Shown: positions 1 to 8,571 of the stretch, piece after piece | How positions within the stretch are numbered: the first letter of the stretch is position 1 | Layout of the letters: each line of letters starts with the position of its first letter | Assembly: GCA_964438705.1 (NCBI GenBank) | Contig: CAYTKQ010000008.1 | Location: 57,895-121,894 of the forward strand | Reading direction: 5' to 3' | Source of the DNA: Christensenella sp964438705 | Lineage (GTDB): Bacteria; Bacillota; Clostridia; Christensenellales; Christensenellaceae | Length of the DNA: 64,000 bases | Program-made: the position numbers and the translations under genes | Notes under the pieces: generated by a model | What the model saw: only the letters and a program-made list of their open reading frames with translations | Database searches by the model: none | What the model was told of the DNA's origin: nothing

Positions 1-134
1 GGCTGTCCAATCTCGCACAGCTCATGCACAACGCGGTCCGCGTCGATCACATCCGCGCCCAGCGTTTCAAGATATGCCGCGGCGGTGCTTTTGCCCGCAC
101 CGCTGTTGCCAATGAGGCCAATGGTTCGTTTCAT
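1..134 (-). CDS. coaE: Dephospho-CoA kinase, N-terminal part (cut by window edge)
   Basis: Only the first 44 codons are inside the window. They begin MKRTIGLIGNSGAGKST and continue with a GADVIDADRVVHEL stretch. A P-loop (GNSGAGKST) followed closely by a VIDAD segment is the signature of dephospho-CoA kinase, which performs the last step of coenzyme A synthesis by phosphorylating dephospho-CoA with ATP. The ATG overlaps the polA stop codon in an ATGA arrangement, so the two genes are translationally coupled. coaE just downstream of polA is a common order in Firmicutes. The call rests on the N-terminus alone. Confidence 0.85.
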   Translation of the reverse strand, partial: MKRTIGLIGNSGAGKSTAAAYLETLGADVIDADRVVHELCEIGQ

Positions 135-2644
135 TTCGCCTCCGCCCACGTCTTCCCCCGCGCGACGTTCACGCGCAGCGGCACGCTCAAGTCCACGGCG
201 TTTTCCATGCATTCGCGCAAAAGCTCGGTCACAGCCTCTTCTTCACCGTTCTTTGCGTAAAGGATCAGTTCGTCATGCACCTGCAAAACAAGCTTGGATT
301 CATAGCCCTTTTCTTTGAGCGCGCGCTCAACCTTGTTCATCGCAATCTTGATCACATCCGCGGCGCTGCCCTGTATGGGGGTGTTGAGCGCCGCGCGCTC
401 CCCAAACGAGCGGATGTTGTAGTTGCCGGATGAAAGCTCCGGGATATAGCGTATCCGTCCGCAGATCGTGCGCACAAACCCATCCTCGTGTGCGCGCGCA
501 ATGATCTCGTCCATGTATTTGCGCACCCCGTCAAATTCCTCAAAATACCGGGCAATATAGTCCGCCGCCTGCTTGCGCGTAATGCCAAGGTTGCGCGCCA
601 GTCCAAAATCGCTTATGCCATAAACGATCCCGAAATTGACTGCCTTTGCACTTGCGCGTTCTGCCGGGGTCACATCCCCGATCTCCTTGCCAAGCACCTC
701 CGCCGCCGTGCGCGCGTGGATGTCCTGTCCCTTCAAAAACGCGTCCTTAAGGTGTTCATCGTCCGCGATCGCCGCCAAGATGCGCAGCTCGATCTGCGAA
801 TAGTCTGCGGAGACGATCTCGTAGCCGTCGGGCGCCACAAACGCGCTCCTGATGTCGCTTGCCATTGCGGACTTGATGGGGATGTTCTGCAAATTCGGCT
901 CCACGCTCGAAAGCCGTCCGGTCGCCGTCGCCGTCTGCAAAAACGTCGTGTGGATCATTCCGCTGCGGATCAGCCCAATCAGCCCGTCCACATACGTTCC
1001 CTTCAATTTTGTCAGCGAACGATATTCCATGATATAACGAATGACGGGATGCTTTTTTTCCAGCTTTTCCAAAACCTCTACATCCGTGGAATAACCCGTT
1101 TTGGTTTTTTTAACGGCGGGAAGCCCCAGCTTTTCAAACAATATCTCCGCAAGCTGCTTGGGTGAACTGATGTTGAACTCCTGCCCTGCCAGCTCGTAAA
1201 TGCGTCCCGTCAGCTCGCCGATCTGCCGGTCATACTTTTTCCCCAGCGCCGCAAGCGTTTCGCCGCTCACGCGGAAGCCTTGCGTTTCCATATCATAGAG
1301 CACCCGCAGCAGCGGCTGCTCGATCTCATACATCACCTGTTCAAGCTCCGTACGTTCGATCTCGTCGCGCTGCAACTCCGCAAGTGCAAACAGCCCCGCC
1401 GCGTTTTCCTCAAGCTCTGCGCGCTTCATCACGCCCGTCAGGTCATATTTCGAATAGGACGGGTTCAATACCCACGCGCCCAGCATCGTGTCGTAAAAAT
1501 CTTCAAACACCTCGCCCCATTCATGCATCAGCGCCTTCACGTCATGAGCGATCACCCTTTTGTCCGCCAAAAACGGCTTCAAGGCCTTGAGCACATCGCT
1601 CAAGTCATATCCCTCGTCGAGCAGCGTCATCTTCAGCGGGATCACATATTCCGTTTCTCCGTCGATTGCCAGCCGAATCCCGTCCCTGTAGAGCAGCGCA
1701 AATTCATACGCGTCATTGAGCAGCGTCAGCTCGTCCGGCGCAATCATTCTCGTTTCCGTCACTTTTTTCTGCTCACGTTTGATGTCGAAACGCTTCAGGA
1801 AGGACGAAAAACCATATTGCTCGCTCATCGTACGCAGCCCGTCCATATCAAAACCGGAAAAGGCAAAATCCTTCAACTCTTTTTTGAGCGGCATGGCCGA
1901 TTCAATGGTCGCAAGGTCTTTCGACATGAATGCAGACTCTTTGCCGTTCACAAGCTTTTCATACAGCTTGTTTTTGGGAAGTGCGTCAAGGTTCTCGTAA
2001 AGTTCCTCGACGGTCGGATATTCATGCAGCAGCTTGAGCGCCGTCTTCTCTCCGATTCCCGCAATCCCGGGAATGTTGTCCGACGCGTCACCCATCAGCG
2101 CCTTCAAATCGGGAATCTGCGCGGGGGTAAGCCCCCATTCTTCCATCAGCGCTTCACGCGTCATCAGCTTGGTCTCGCTCACGCCTTTTTTTGTGAGCAC
2201 TACGCTGATGTGATCGTCAATGAGCTGCAATTGATCTTTGTCCGCCGTAAAAATATATGACGCAATATTTTCCTTCTCCGCGCGCACGGAAAGCGCGCCG
2301 ATGATATCATCCGCTTCATATCCCGCCTGATCCACACACACAACGCCCACCTGCTTGAGCGCCTCCTGAATCATCGGTATCTGCGCAAGCAGCTCCTCCG
2401 GCGTCTTGCGCCGTCCGGCCTTGTATTCCTCATACTTCTCGTGCCGGAATGTCTTCTCCCTGCGGTCAAACGCCACCGCGATATAGGTGGGATTGTATTC
2501 CTCCACCACGCGGAACAGCATCGTAAAAAAGCCGTACATTGCGTTTGTCGGCCTTCCTTCCTTGTCCTGCATTGTTGTGGGCAGTGCCCAATACGCCCTG
2601 AAAACAAGGCTGTTCCCGTCGATTGCGAGCAATGTGTCCGCCAT
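131..2644 (-). CDS. polA: DNA polymerase I
   Basis: An 837-residue family A DNA polymerase used for Okazaki fragment processing and repair. The N-terminal 290 residues form a 5'-3' exonuclease (start MADTLLAIDGNSLVFRAYW, acidic ADDIIG and DASDNIPG motifs). The middle section, about 300-460, sits where the proofreading exonuclease should be but lacks the DxE signature (FALLYRDGIRLAIDG instead), so it is probably inactive, as in many Firmicutes. The polymerase part has motif A (DYSQIELRI), motif B (AKAVNFGIVYG) and motif C (QVHDELI). A good ribosome binding site precedes the ATG, and the stop overlaps coaE. Length is slightly short for the family but no domain is missing. Confidence 0.96.
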   Translation of the reverse strand: MADTLLAIDGNSLVFRAYWALPTTMQDKEGRPTNAMYGFFTMLFRVVEEYNPTYIAVAFDRREKTFRHEKYEEYKAGRRKTPEELLAQIPMIQEALKQVGVVCVDQAGYEADDIIGALSVRAEKENIASYIFTADKDQLQLIDDHISVVLTKKGVSETKLMTREALMEEWGLTPAQIPDLKALMGDASDNIPGIAGIGEKTALKLLHEYPTVEELYENLDALPKNKLYEKLVNGKESAFMSKDLATIESAMPLKKELKDFAFSGFDMDGLRTMSEQYGFSSFLKRFDIKREQKKVTETRMIAPDELTLLNDAYEFALLYRDGIRLAIDGETEYVIPLKMTLLDEGYDLSDVLKALKPFLADKRVIAHDVKALMHEWGEVFEDFYDTMLGAWVLNPSYSKYDLTGVMKRAELEENAAGLFALAELQRDEIERTELEQVMYEIEQPLLRVLYDMETQGFRVSGETLAALGKKYDRQIGELTGRIYELAGQEFNISSPKQLAEILFEKLGLPAVKKTKTGYSTDVEVLEKLEKKHPVIRYIMEYRSLTKLKGTYVDGLIGLIRSGMIHTTFLQTATATGRLSSVEPNLQNIPIKSAMASDIRSAFVAPDGYEIVSADYSQIELRILAAIADDEHLKDAFLKGQDIHARTAAEVLGKEIGDVTPAERASAKAVNFGIVYGISDFGLARNLGITRKQAADYIARYFEEFDGVRKYMDEIIARAHEDGFVRTICGRIRYIPELSSGNYNIRSFGERAALNTPIQGSAADVIKIAMNKVERALKEKGYESKLVLQVHDELILYAKNGEEEAVTELLRECMENAVDLSVPLRVNVARGKTWAEAK

Positions 2645-2703
2645 AAAAACCTCCTGCGTTGCGACTCCAATATTTTACCATGTCCAGCCCTTAAAATCAA
2701 ACG

Positions 2704-2740
2704 AAGGCGGGCCGCTTCGTGCCTTGAAACGCCCCGCCTT
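2704..2740 (-). terminator. Candidate terminator after lrgB
   Basis: AAGGCGGG at 2704-2711 pairs with CCCGCCTT at 2733-2740. On the minus strand the stem is followed by a T-rich stretch (CGTTTGATTTT). It lies between the lrgB stop and the polA start, so it would end the lrgAB transcript. The T-run is imperfect, so the call is moderate. Confidence 0.45.
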
Positions 2741-2772
2741 TATGAACACTTTTTAAATTTTTCACAGCTTCC

Positions 2773-3453
2773 CTAATGGATCACCATCGCAAACAAAACG
2801 GTCAATATCCCTGAAATCCCGATGGCAAGCCCGCTCATCGCACCCTCCACCTCGCCGATCTCAAGCGCCTTCGCCGTGCCAAGCGCGTGGCTCGACGTGC
2901 CGATCGCAACCCCGGCGGCAATTGGGTTTTTGACACGAAACAGCTTGATAAACGCGGGCGCGAAGATCGCCCCCACAATGCCCGTAACGAGCACCGCCGC
3001 AACGGTGATGGACGGCTCTCCGCCAAATTGCACCGAAACCTCCATCGCAATGGGCGAGGTCACCGACTTGGGGATCAGCGAAGCGGTCATCACCTCGTCC
3101 AGCCCAAACAGTGTGCACAGGCCGTAAACGCTGCCCATCGAGACAAGCGAACCGACCGCGCTGCCAATGATGATGGGCAAAAAATTCCGCTTCAAAAGCC
3201 ATGCCTGCCGGTAAATGGAAAGCGCGAGCGCCGCCGTAGCCGGCACCAAAAAGAACCCGATGAAGTCTCCGCCTTTGTTGAACGCCTCAAGCGGGATGTC
3301 GAACACCAAAAGCACGGCAATCACCACCGCAATCGCAATCATCAACGGATTCGCAATGGGCGATTTCACCTTGGCGTTGATCCATAAGCCAAGCGCGTAT
3401 GCCCCCACGCACAGCAATATCCCAAAAAACGGAGAGCTCACAATCTCATTCAT
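2773..3453 (-). CDS. lrgB: LrgB/CidB-family membrane protein
   Basis: A 226-residue polytopic membrane protein of the LrgB/CidB (YohK) family, with about six or seven hydrophobic segments. Conserved family stretches include SLIPKSVTSPIAMEVS and the C-terminal GTSSHALGTAKALEIGE. In other Gram-positives the LrgA-LrgB pair affects murein hydrolase activity, programmed lysis and transport of pyruvate or glycolate; which applies here cannot be read from sequence. It starts 8 bp inside the end of lrgA, so the pair is a coupled operon. No LytSR-like regulator is nearby. Confidence 0.9.
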   Translation of the reverse strand: MNEIVSSPFFGILLCVGAYALGLWINAKVKSPIANPLMIAIAVVIAVLLVFDIPLEAFNKGGDFIGFFLVPATAALALSIYRQAWLLKRNFLPIIIGSAVGSLVSMGSVYGLCTLFGLDEVMTASLIPKSVTSPIAMEVSVQFGGEPSITVAAVLVTGIVGAIFAPAFIKLFRVKNPIAAGVAIGTSSHALGTAKALEIGEVEGAMSGLAIGISGILTVLFAMVIH

Positions 3454-3817
3454 GACTGCCCTCCCTCAGCTTCTTTTGAATCGCCATCACCGCCTTGACC
3501 GTATACGCGGTGGCAAAAAAGGTGATGATCGTTGTCAGCGCGCAAATCAGCAAAAACGGAAGCAGATAGTTTTTCAGGCGATCAAACTGTTCGATGATCG
3601 CCACACCCGCCGGAATAAAGAAAAACGCCATGTTTTTCAGCAAAAAGTCTCCAAACCGCTCAATGTGACGCGGCTTGATCCACTTCAAAAGCAGCAGGAC
3701 AAACAGCAATATCATGCTCATCACGCTCGCCGGGATGGGCAGCGGAATGATCCTTGACAGCAGCTCTCCCGCAAAGCATACCGCAAACACGATGCCGATT
3801 TGAAACAAGCCCTTCAT
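3446..3817 (-). CDS. lrgA: LrgA/CidA-family holin-like protein
   Basis: A 123-residue protein with four hydrophobic segments. It contains the family stretch LPIPASVMSMILLFVLLLLKW followed by an FFIPAGVAIIE segment, both typical of the LrgA/CidA (YohJ) holin-like family. It is proposed to form membrane pores or to partner LrgB in transport. The ATG has a GGAAAGACT-type ribosome binding site, and the 3' end overlaps lrgB by 8 bp. The 150 bp upstream are AT-rich and separate it from the sugar operon terminator. Confidence 0.9.
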   Translation of the reverse strand: MKGLFQIGIVFAVCFAGELLSRIIPLPIPASVMSMILLFVLLLLKWIKPRHIERFGDFLLKNMAFFFIPAGVAIIEQFDRLKNYLLPFLLICALTTIITFFATAYTVKAVMAIQKKLREGSHE

Positions 3818-3914
3818 AGTCTTCCTTTCGTCCGGTTTATTTTCCCTTCCAACAATTTTTTATTATAAACCTCTTTTGCTCTGCGGACAACCTTTCGTTT
3901 CTTTTGCGCACACA

Positions 3915-3947
3915 AAAAACAGCCCGAGTTTGCTTCAGGCTGTTTTT
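3915..3947 (-). terminator. Intrinsic terminator of the sugar operon
   Basis: AAAAACAGCC at 3915-3924 pairs with GGCTGTTTTT at 3938-3947, leaving a 13-nt loop. On the minus strand it is followed by a run of T. It lies 26 bp after the stop of the DeoC-like gene, the last gene of the leftward ABC sugar operon. Confidence 0.75.
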
Positions 3948-3972
3948 ATTTCTTTCCGTAAGATTGATGATA

Positions 3973-4692
3973 TTATTGTTTCCCATCATAAGGCGGAATC
4001 AAGCCTGCCTCACGCATCGTGTCGAACATGTCAACGATATATGGTGCCTCAAAACTCCCGATACGGTCGCAGCCCGCCTTGATGAAGGATACCGCATTTT
4101 GCGGTTTGGGAAATTTAATTCCCGCTTTCATTTTCACGTTCGTGCCCTTCAGAGATTCTTTTATGACGAGGATCTGTTCTAAGGAAGGCCCCTCCGACTG
4201 ACCGCTGGAGCTTTTTGCATATGTCGCGCCCGCTTCCACGAGAATATCGCAGGCAAACCTAATTTCATCGTCCGTCAGAAAGGCCACTTCCAAGATCGGC
4301 TTTGTCACGGCACCCTCTGCCGCCTTCACATGCTCCTTCATTTCATACAGCAGATAGTCATGCCTGCGATCCTTCAACGCCCCTATGTTGAACACCATAT
4401 CGATGGCGGTAGCGCCTAATTGAACAGCCTGTGAAACGGCATAAATTTTCGTTTTGGTATCCGAATTTCCAAACGGATAGTCTACCGGCACCCCAATTTC
4501 ACAGTCCAGCCCCTTCAAACCCTCAGCCAGCATGGCCGTCCACGTCGATCCGGTATAAAAACAAGCGAATTTGTATTGCCACATCAATTCGATCCCTTTT
4601 CGTACGTCCGCCTCCGTCGCATTCTTTTGCGTCAAAACAAAATCAAAGATTTTTGCAAACCCGGCTTTGTCAACTTTTGATAGATCAATCAT
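3973..4692 (-). CDS. DeoC-like class I aldolase
   Basis: A 239-residue (beta/alpha)8 aldolase of the DeoC/LacD/LsrF kind. The Schiff-base lysine is probably the K of YAKSSSGQSEG, and the second conserved lysine is in KAGIKFPKP, matching the KTSTGF and KASGGIR positions of deoxyribose-phosphate aldolase. It should cleave a phosphorylated sugar to two small fragments. As the last gene of an operon with an ABC sugar importer and an FGGY kinase, it probably acts on the product of that kinase. The true substrate is unknown; 2-deoxy sugars are possible, and an LsrF-like role on AI-2-type compounds is another option. It starts behind an AAAGGAA site. Confidence 0.75.
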   Translation of the reverse strand: MIDLSKVDKAGFAKIFDFVLTQKNATEADVRKGIELMWQYKFACFYTGSTWTAMLAEGLKGLDCEIGVPVDYPFGNSDTKTKIYAVSQAVQLGATAIDMVFNIGALKDRRHDYLLYEMKEHVKAAEGAVTKPILEVAFLTDDEIRFACDILVEAGATYAKSSSGQSEGPSLEQILVIKESLKGTNVKMKAGIKFPKPQNAVSFIKAGCDRIGSFEAPYIVDMFDTMREAGLIPPYDGKQ

Positions 4693-4802
4693 TTTAAATA
4701 GTTCCTTTCAATTGATATAAAATTTTTTGTGCGTATCCTCTTACGTATGGAAAGAATGTATGTCTATCCAAACCCCGAGGAGGTCAACAATCGTCTCATC
4801 CT

Positions 4803-6266
4803 TTACTTCTCCCTGATCTTTTGAAACACCGCATACCTTTGCGCATATCGCTCGCTGTTTTCCGCATTTGGTTCATAGGTCTGATCGATTCCGGTCATCT
4901 TGGCGAGCGCGTCTTCAAAACTTTCATACGCACCCATTCCAACCGCCGCAATGACCGCCGCGCCGACCGCAGAAGCTTGCAGATTCCGCATGCGCTCCAC
5001 GCGCACCCCAAAAAGATCGGCCTTAAACTGATTCAAATTATCCGCCTTTGCGCCGCCCGCGCCAACGCGCATACAGCCAAATCGGCTTTCCGTAACTTTT
5101 TGCACAACCTCATAGAGCTCACGCAACCTGTAAGAGTGCGCTTCCATAAGCGCTGTAAATATATCCGGCAAACTCGTCTCAACACTCATTCCCTCAAAAC
5201 AGCCGTCCCCCGTGAGCGGATCGCGTGTCATCCTGACGTTGCAGGATGCGTCATAGCGTGCCTTAGCGCTGATTTCGTTCAAACCGACGCCTGTGCGGGA
5301 AACGAACGTGTCCACAAACCACCTGACGGTGGGCTGCATATTGTCTCCCGCTTGAAAATGATAGCTTCCGCGCACCGCGCCCAGCCCCGGCATCAGTCCA
5401 AATATCCAGTGTTCATCCGTATTTCTAAATTCATGCAGCGGAAGGCCGACAAGGTTATACGAACCCGCCAGATTACCTATCATTCCCGCCGTGCCCTTCG
5501 GGTGGAACCCCAGCCCGATAAAGCCTTCCATCGCATCGTGCCCGCCAATCACAACAGGCACCCGTTTGGGTAGCCTTACATCCCCATATCGTGCAATTTC
5601 GCCCAAAACCGTTCCCGCCTCGCAAACACTGCCAAGCGTCTCTTTTTGAATCCCCAATATATCCAGCAGCCGTCCCGACCACTCGTTTTTTTGCAAGTCA
5701 TACATTGCCATGCGTGCCGCCAAAGAGTAATCGCTGTACGGCTCCAGTCCAAGCTTCATCATAATATACTGTTGGAGCGAATACAGATTCTTTGTTCTTG
5801 CAAACAATTCAGGTTTGTGCTTTTTGATCCAATACATGCGCGGGAAAGAAAGATCGCAATCGAGCGGCGCCCCTGTGATCTTTGCATATTCATGCGTATC
5901 GATCAGCGTCCCGATTTCATGCATATCCTCCTTCGCTCTCCAGTCACTTCCCGCAATCAGCGGATATAGGACCTTTCGCCGCTCATCCATACAAATGAAA
6001 TTATCTCCAAAAAATGAAAATATCACTGCTGAAATGTCGGCGTTTTTCGCTTCCTCTTTTTCCAGAAGCTGCCCAAGACACTGCTGTGAACTCTGCCAGA
6101 GCGTTTCAGGATTCACGACCGCTGTGTTATGCGCCATAATGTCCCAGTCATAAGAGCGTTCCGCTTCGCCGATCAGCGTTCCATCTTCAAGAGAGATAAA
6201 CACCGTGTGCAGCTTGGAGGTGCCAAAATCAATCACAAGCACTGCATCGTTTGTTTTTTCCAACAT
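4803..6266 (-). CDS. FGGY-family carbohydrate kinase
   Basis: A 487-residue sugar kinase of the FGGY family (actin-like ATPase fold). The N-terminal phosphate loop reads VLVIDFGTSKLHTVFISLEDG, and the C-terminal half contains GGHDAMEGFIGLG and the VGAGGAKADNLNQFKADLFG segment that lines the nucleotide site. It would phosphorylate the sugar brought in by the adjacent ABC transporter, before cleavage by the DeoC-like aldolase. Length fits the family (about 490-520). A GGAGAG site precedes the ATG. FGGY kinases act on xylulose, ribulose, glycerol, erythritol or AI-2; none can be chosen here. Confidence 0.85.
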   Translation of the reverse strand: MLEKTNDAVLVIDFGTSKLHTVFISLEDGTLIGEAERSYDWDIMAHNTAVVNPETLWQSSQQCLGQLLEKEEAKNADISAVIFSFFGDNFICMDERRKVLYPLIAGSDWRAKEDMHEIGTLIDTHEYAKITGAPLDCDLSFPRMYWIKKHKPELFARTKNLYSLQQYIMMKLGLEPYSDYSLAARMAMYDLQKNEWSGRLLDILGIQKETLGSVCEAGTVLGEIARYGDVRLPKRVPVVIGGHDAMEGFIGLGFHPKGTAGMIGNLAGSYNLVGLPLHEFRNTDEHWIFGLMPGLGAVRGSYHFQAGDNMQPTVRWFVDTFVSRTGVGLNEISAKARYDASCNVRMTRDPLTGDGCFEGMSVETSLPDIFTALMEAHSYRLRELYEVVQKVTESRFGCMRVGAGGAKADNLNQFKADLFGVRVERMRNLQASAVGAAVIAAVGMGAYESFEDALAKMTGIDQTYEPNAENSERYAQRYAVFQKIREK

Positions 6267-6293
6267 AATCCTACTCTCCGTATCCGCTTTATT

Positions 6294-6325
6294 CAGGAGG
6301 GAGAAATGCGCATTTCTCCCTCCTG
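6294..6325. repeat. Perfect 32-nt palindrome between binding protein and kinase genes
   Basis: CAGGAGGGAGAAATGC is followed directly by its exact reverse complement, giving a stem of about 14 bp with a tiny loop. It lies between the binding-protein stop (6358) and the kinase start (6266). There is no T-run on the minus strand, so it is more likely an mRNA-stabilising or attenuating hairpin than a full terminator. Such elements often let the binding protein be made in excess of downstream genes. Confidence 0.7.
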
Positions 6326-6357
6326 TTGTTCAACCGTTTAAAAAAGGATCGCCTGAT

Positions 6358-7398
6358 TTAGTTGAGAACCGCACCGGATGTATCATATTTGGGATCGTCC
6401 ACATTGTCGAGCGTAATCAGCTCATACGGCACATCGATATATTTTTCCAGCTTTTCGCCTGCCAGATACGCCAACGCCGCATCTACTGCGCCGCGCGCCT
6501 GCCCTGCCGCGTTCTGAAACACTGTACAGGTGAGTCGGTTGTCTCTCACGGCGTTCATCGCGTCCGTTATTCCGTCAATGCTGCCAACAACGATCTTTCC
6601 TTCCCATTCCGTCCCTTGGATCGCCGCAAGTGCTCCGAGGCCCATTTCATCGTTCTGTGCATATACCATATCGATTTCCATGCCCGACTGCAGGAAATTC
6701 TCCATCGCAGCCATCGCTTCCTCACGTACCCAGTTGCAAGTCTTGTTTCCAACGATCTTGATTCCGGGATAGTCCTTCAGCACTTCCTCCATGCCTTTTG
6801 TTCTTCCAACCTGACCGTCATGGCCGGTCGGCCCTTCCAGCACGACCCAATTTGCTTCTTCTCCACCCACCTCAATGAGATGCCGTGCAAGCATACGCCC
6901 GGACTCCGTGTGATCCGAGCCCACATAGGTCGCTTTATATTCTTCACTCGCGTTTGTTTCAGAGTTGAATTCAATCACCGGGATGCCCGCGTCGAACGCT
7001 TCTTTTGTCGCCGGGGCGACCTGTTCCTTGTCAAACGGGTTCAAAAGGATGGCGTCTACCTCCTGCGAAATCAAGTTGTTGACCTGATCGATCTGGTTCG
7101 CCGCGTCGGAATCTGCGTCAAGGTGAATGAGCTCGATCTTGTCCGCATAATTTTCAGCGACATATTCATCCATGTAATACTTGCATATCGCCATAAATTC
7201 CGTCGAAAGCGCATACCATGAAACGCCGATCTTGTACTTTTCTCCAGCCGGTTTCGCTTCCTCCGTATTTGTTGCCGCTTCCGTTCCCGCCGCCGAGCTT
7301 TCAGACGGCTGTGTCTCTTGTGTTGCCGGCGCGCATGCCGTCAAAAACATTGCGCACACCATGGCCAAAACGATACCTACCACGATTATCTTTTTCAT
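6358..7398 (-). CDS. Sugar ABC transporter substrate-binding lipoprotein (RbsB-like)
   Basis: A 346-residue extracellular binding protein of the Peripla_BP_4 (RbsB-like) type. The signal peptide ends in a lipobox (AMFLTAC), then a Ser/Thr/Glu-rich linker (about 25-50) leads into the two-lobe sugar-binding fold. Typical family segments are QIDQVNNLISQEVDAILLNPFD and VVGSIDGITDAMNAV. It captures the substrate at the cell surface for the permease and ATPase encoded just upstream. A strong AGGAGGAGG site precedes the ATG. It is followed by the 32-nt palindrome. Confidence 0.92.
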   Translation of the reverse strand: MKKIIVVGIVLAMVCAMFLTACAPATQETQPSESSAAGTEAATNTEEAKPAGEKYKIGVSWYALSTEFMAICKYYMDEYVAENYADKIELIHLDADSDAANQIDQVNNLISQEVDAILLNPFDKEQVAPATKEAFDAGIPVIEFNSETNASEEYKATYVGSDHTESGRMLARHLIEVGGEEANWVVLEGPTGHDGQVGRTKGMEEVLKDYPGIKIVGNKTCNWVREEAMAAMENFLQSGMEIDMVYAQNDEMGLGALAAIQGTEWEGKIVVGSIDGITDAMNAVRDNRLTCTVFQNAAGQARGAVDAALAYLAGEKLEKYIDVPYELITLDNVDDPKYDTSGAVLN

Positions 7399-7565
7399 AA
7401 ATTTTCCTCCTCCTAAAAATACTCATTATTTGCTCCTGCGGAGCGGGCGAATACAATGCAAGCGGCAGTGAACGTTTCGGTTTCCCTCCTCGCAGCTTTA
7501 TTTCCTCTGCGGTGAGCGCCGCCTTTGCCTCACCGGGGATTATGTGCGCTATCTCAACTTTTCCC

Positions 7566-8534
7566 CTATCTCTTTTTTACGGCTGCCCGCGCATCCAGGC
7601 AGACGGCGCCAATGATGATTGCACCTTTCACGACCTGTTGTACATAGGAAGACACGTTCAGAAGATCCAGTCCGTTCGAAATCGATCCAATGATCAGCGC
7701 TCCGATCAGCGTTCCAATGATAGTGCCCTTTCCTCCCGCCAGGCTGGTTCCACCGATGACCGTAGCTGCGATCGCATTGAGCTCATATCCTTCCCCCGCC
7801 AGCGCGGATGCGGCGCTTGTTCTCGCTGCAAGAATGATGCCGCAAAGCCCGCAGCACAGCCCCGAGATCATGTAGGCAAGCGTGCGCGACACCTTCACAT
7901 TCACACCCGAAGCATACGCCGCCTCCTCGTTGCTGCCCACCGCGTAAAGCGCCCTTCCAAACTTTGACTGATGCAGTAATATAAAAGCGAGTGCGACTAC
8001 GATCGCCAAAATGATCACCGGAATCGGAATTCCCAGCAGACTGCCCTTGCCAAGCTGCTCAAAGCCTGCCGACAAGTTGGTGATTGGCGCGCCGCCGCAA
8101 TATATTTGAGTTGCGCCGCGCGCGGCAGACATCATGCCGAGTGTTACCACAAACGCGGGCGCGCCTACATAAGATATGATCAATCCATTGATCAGCCCAC
8201 ATACACAACCGATCGCCAGTGCCACAAGAATGACCACCGCCAGCGAATACGGGGAGTCGGGGTGCGCCAGATCCGTCGCGATGATACCCGCAAACGCAAG
8301 GATCGATCCCACCGAAAGGTCTATCCCACCCGTGATGATCACAAGCGTCATGCCCACTGCTATGATTGCATTGATCGATATTTGCCTTAACACATTGACA
8401 ATATTCGCGCTTGATACAAATTTTCCAGCCGTAAGGCATGTCAGCGCCACAACAATTGCCGCAAACACAAAATAAATTCCATATTTTTGAATGATTGATG
8501 TCGTTTTGAGCCTCGGACGAACCATTTCTTTCAT
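7566..8534 (-). CDS. Sugar ABC transporter permease (RbsC-like)
   Basis: A 322-residue inner-membrane permease of the BPD_transp_2 (RbsC-like) family, with eight to ten hydrophobic segments. It has the family stretch GMTLVIITGGIDLSVGSILAF near residue 60 and a GRALYAVGSNEEAAYASGVNV segment that contacts the ATPase. Only one permease gene is present, so the channel is probably a homodimer as in ribose import. The gene lies between the ATPase and the binding protein, and an AAAGGAAA site precedes the start. Confidence 0.93.
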   Translation of the reverse strand: MKEMVRPRLKTTSIIQKYGIYFVFAAIVVALTCLTAGKFVSSANIVNVLRQISINAIIAVGMTLVIITGGIDLSVGSILAFAGIIATDLAHPDSPYSLAVVILVALAIGCVCGLINGLIISYVGAPAFVVTLGMMSAARGATQIYCGGAPITNLSAGFEQLGKGSLLGIPIPVIILAIVVALAFILLHQSKFGRALYAVGSNEEAAYASGVNVKVSRTLAYMISGLCCGLCGIILAARTSAASALAGEGYELNAIAATVIGGTSLAGGKGTIIGTLIGALIIGSISNGLDLLNVSSYVQQVVKGAIIIGAVCLDARAAVKKR

Positions 8535-8571
8535 TGCTGTTTTCCTTTCTGCTTTTGCGTATCAATCAGGG

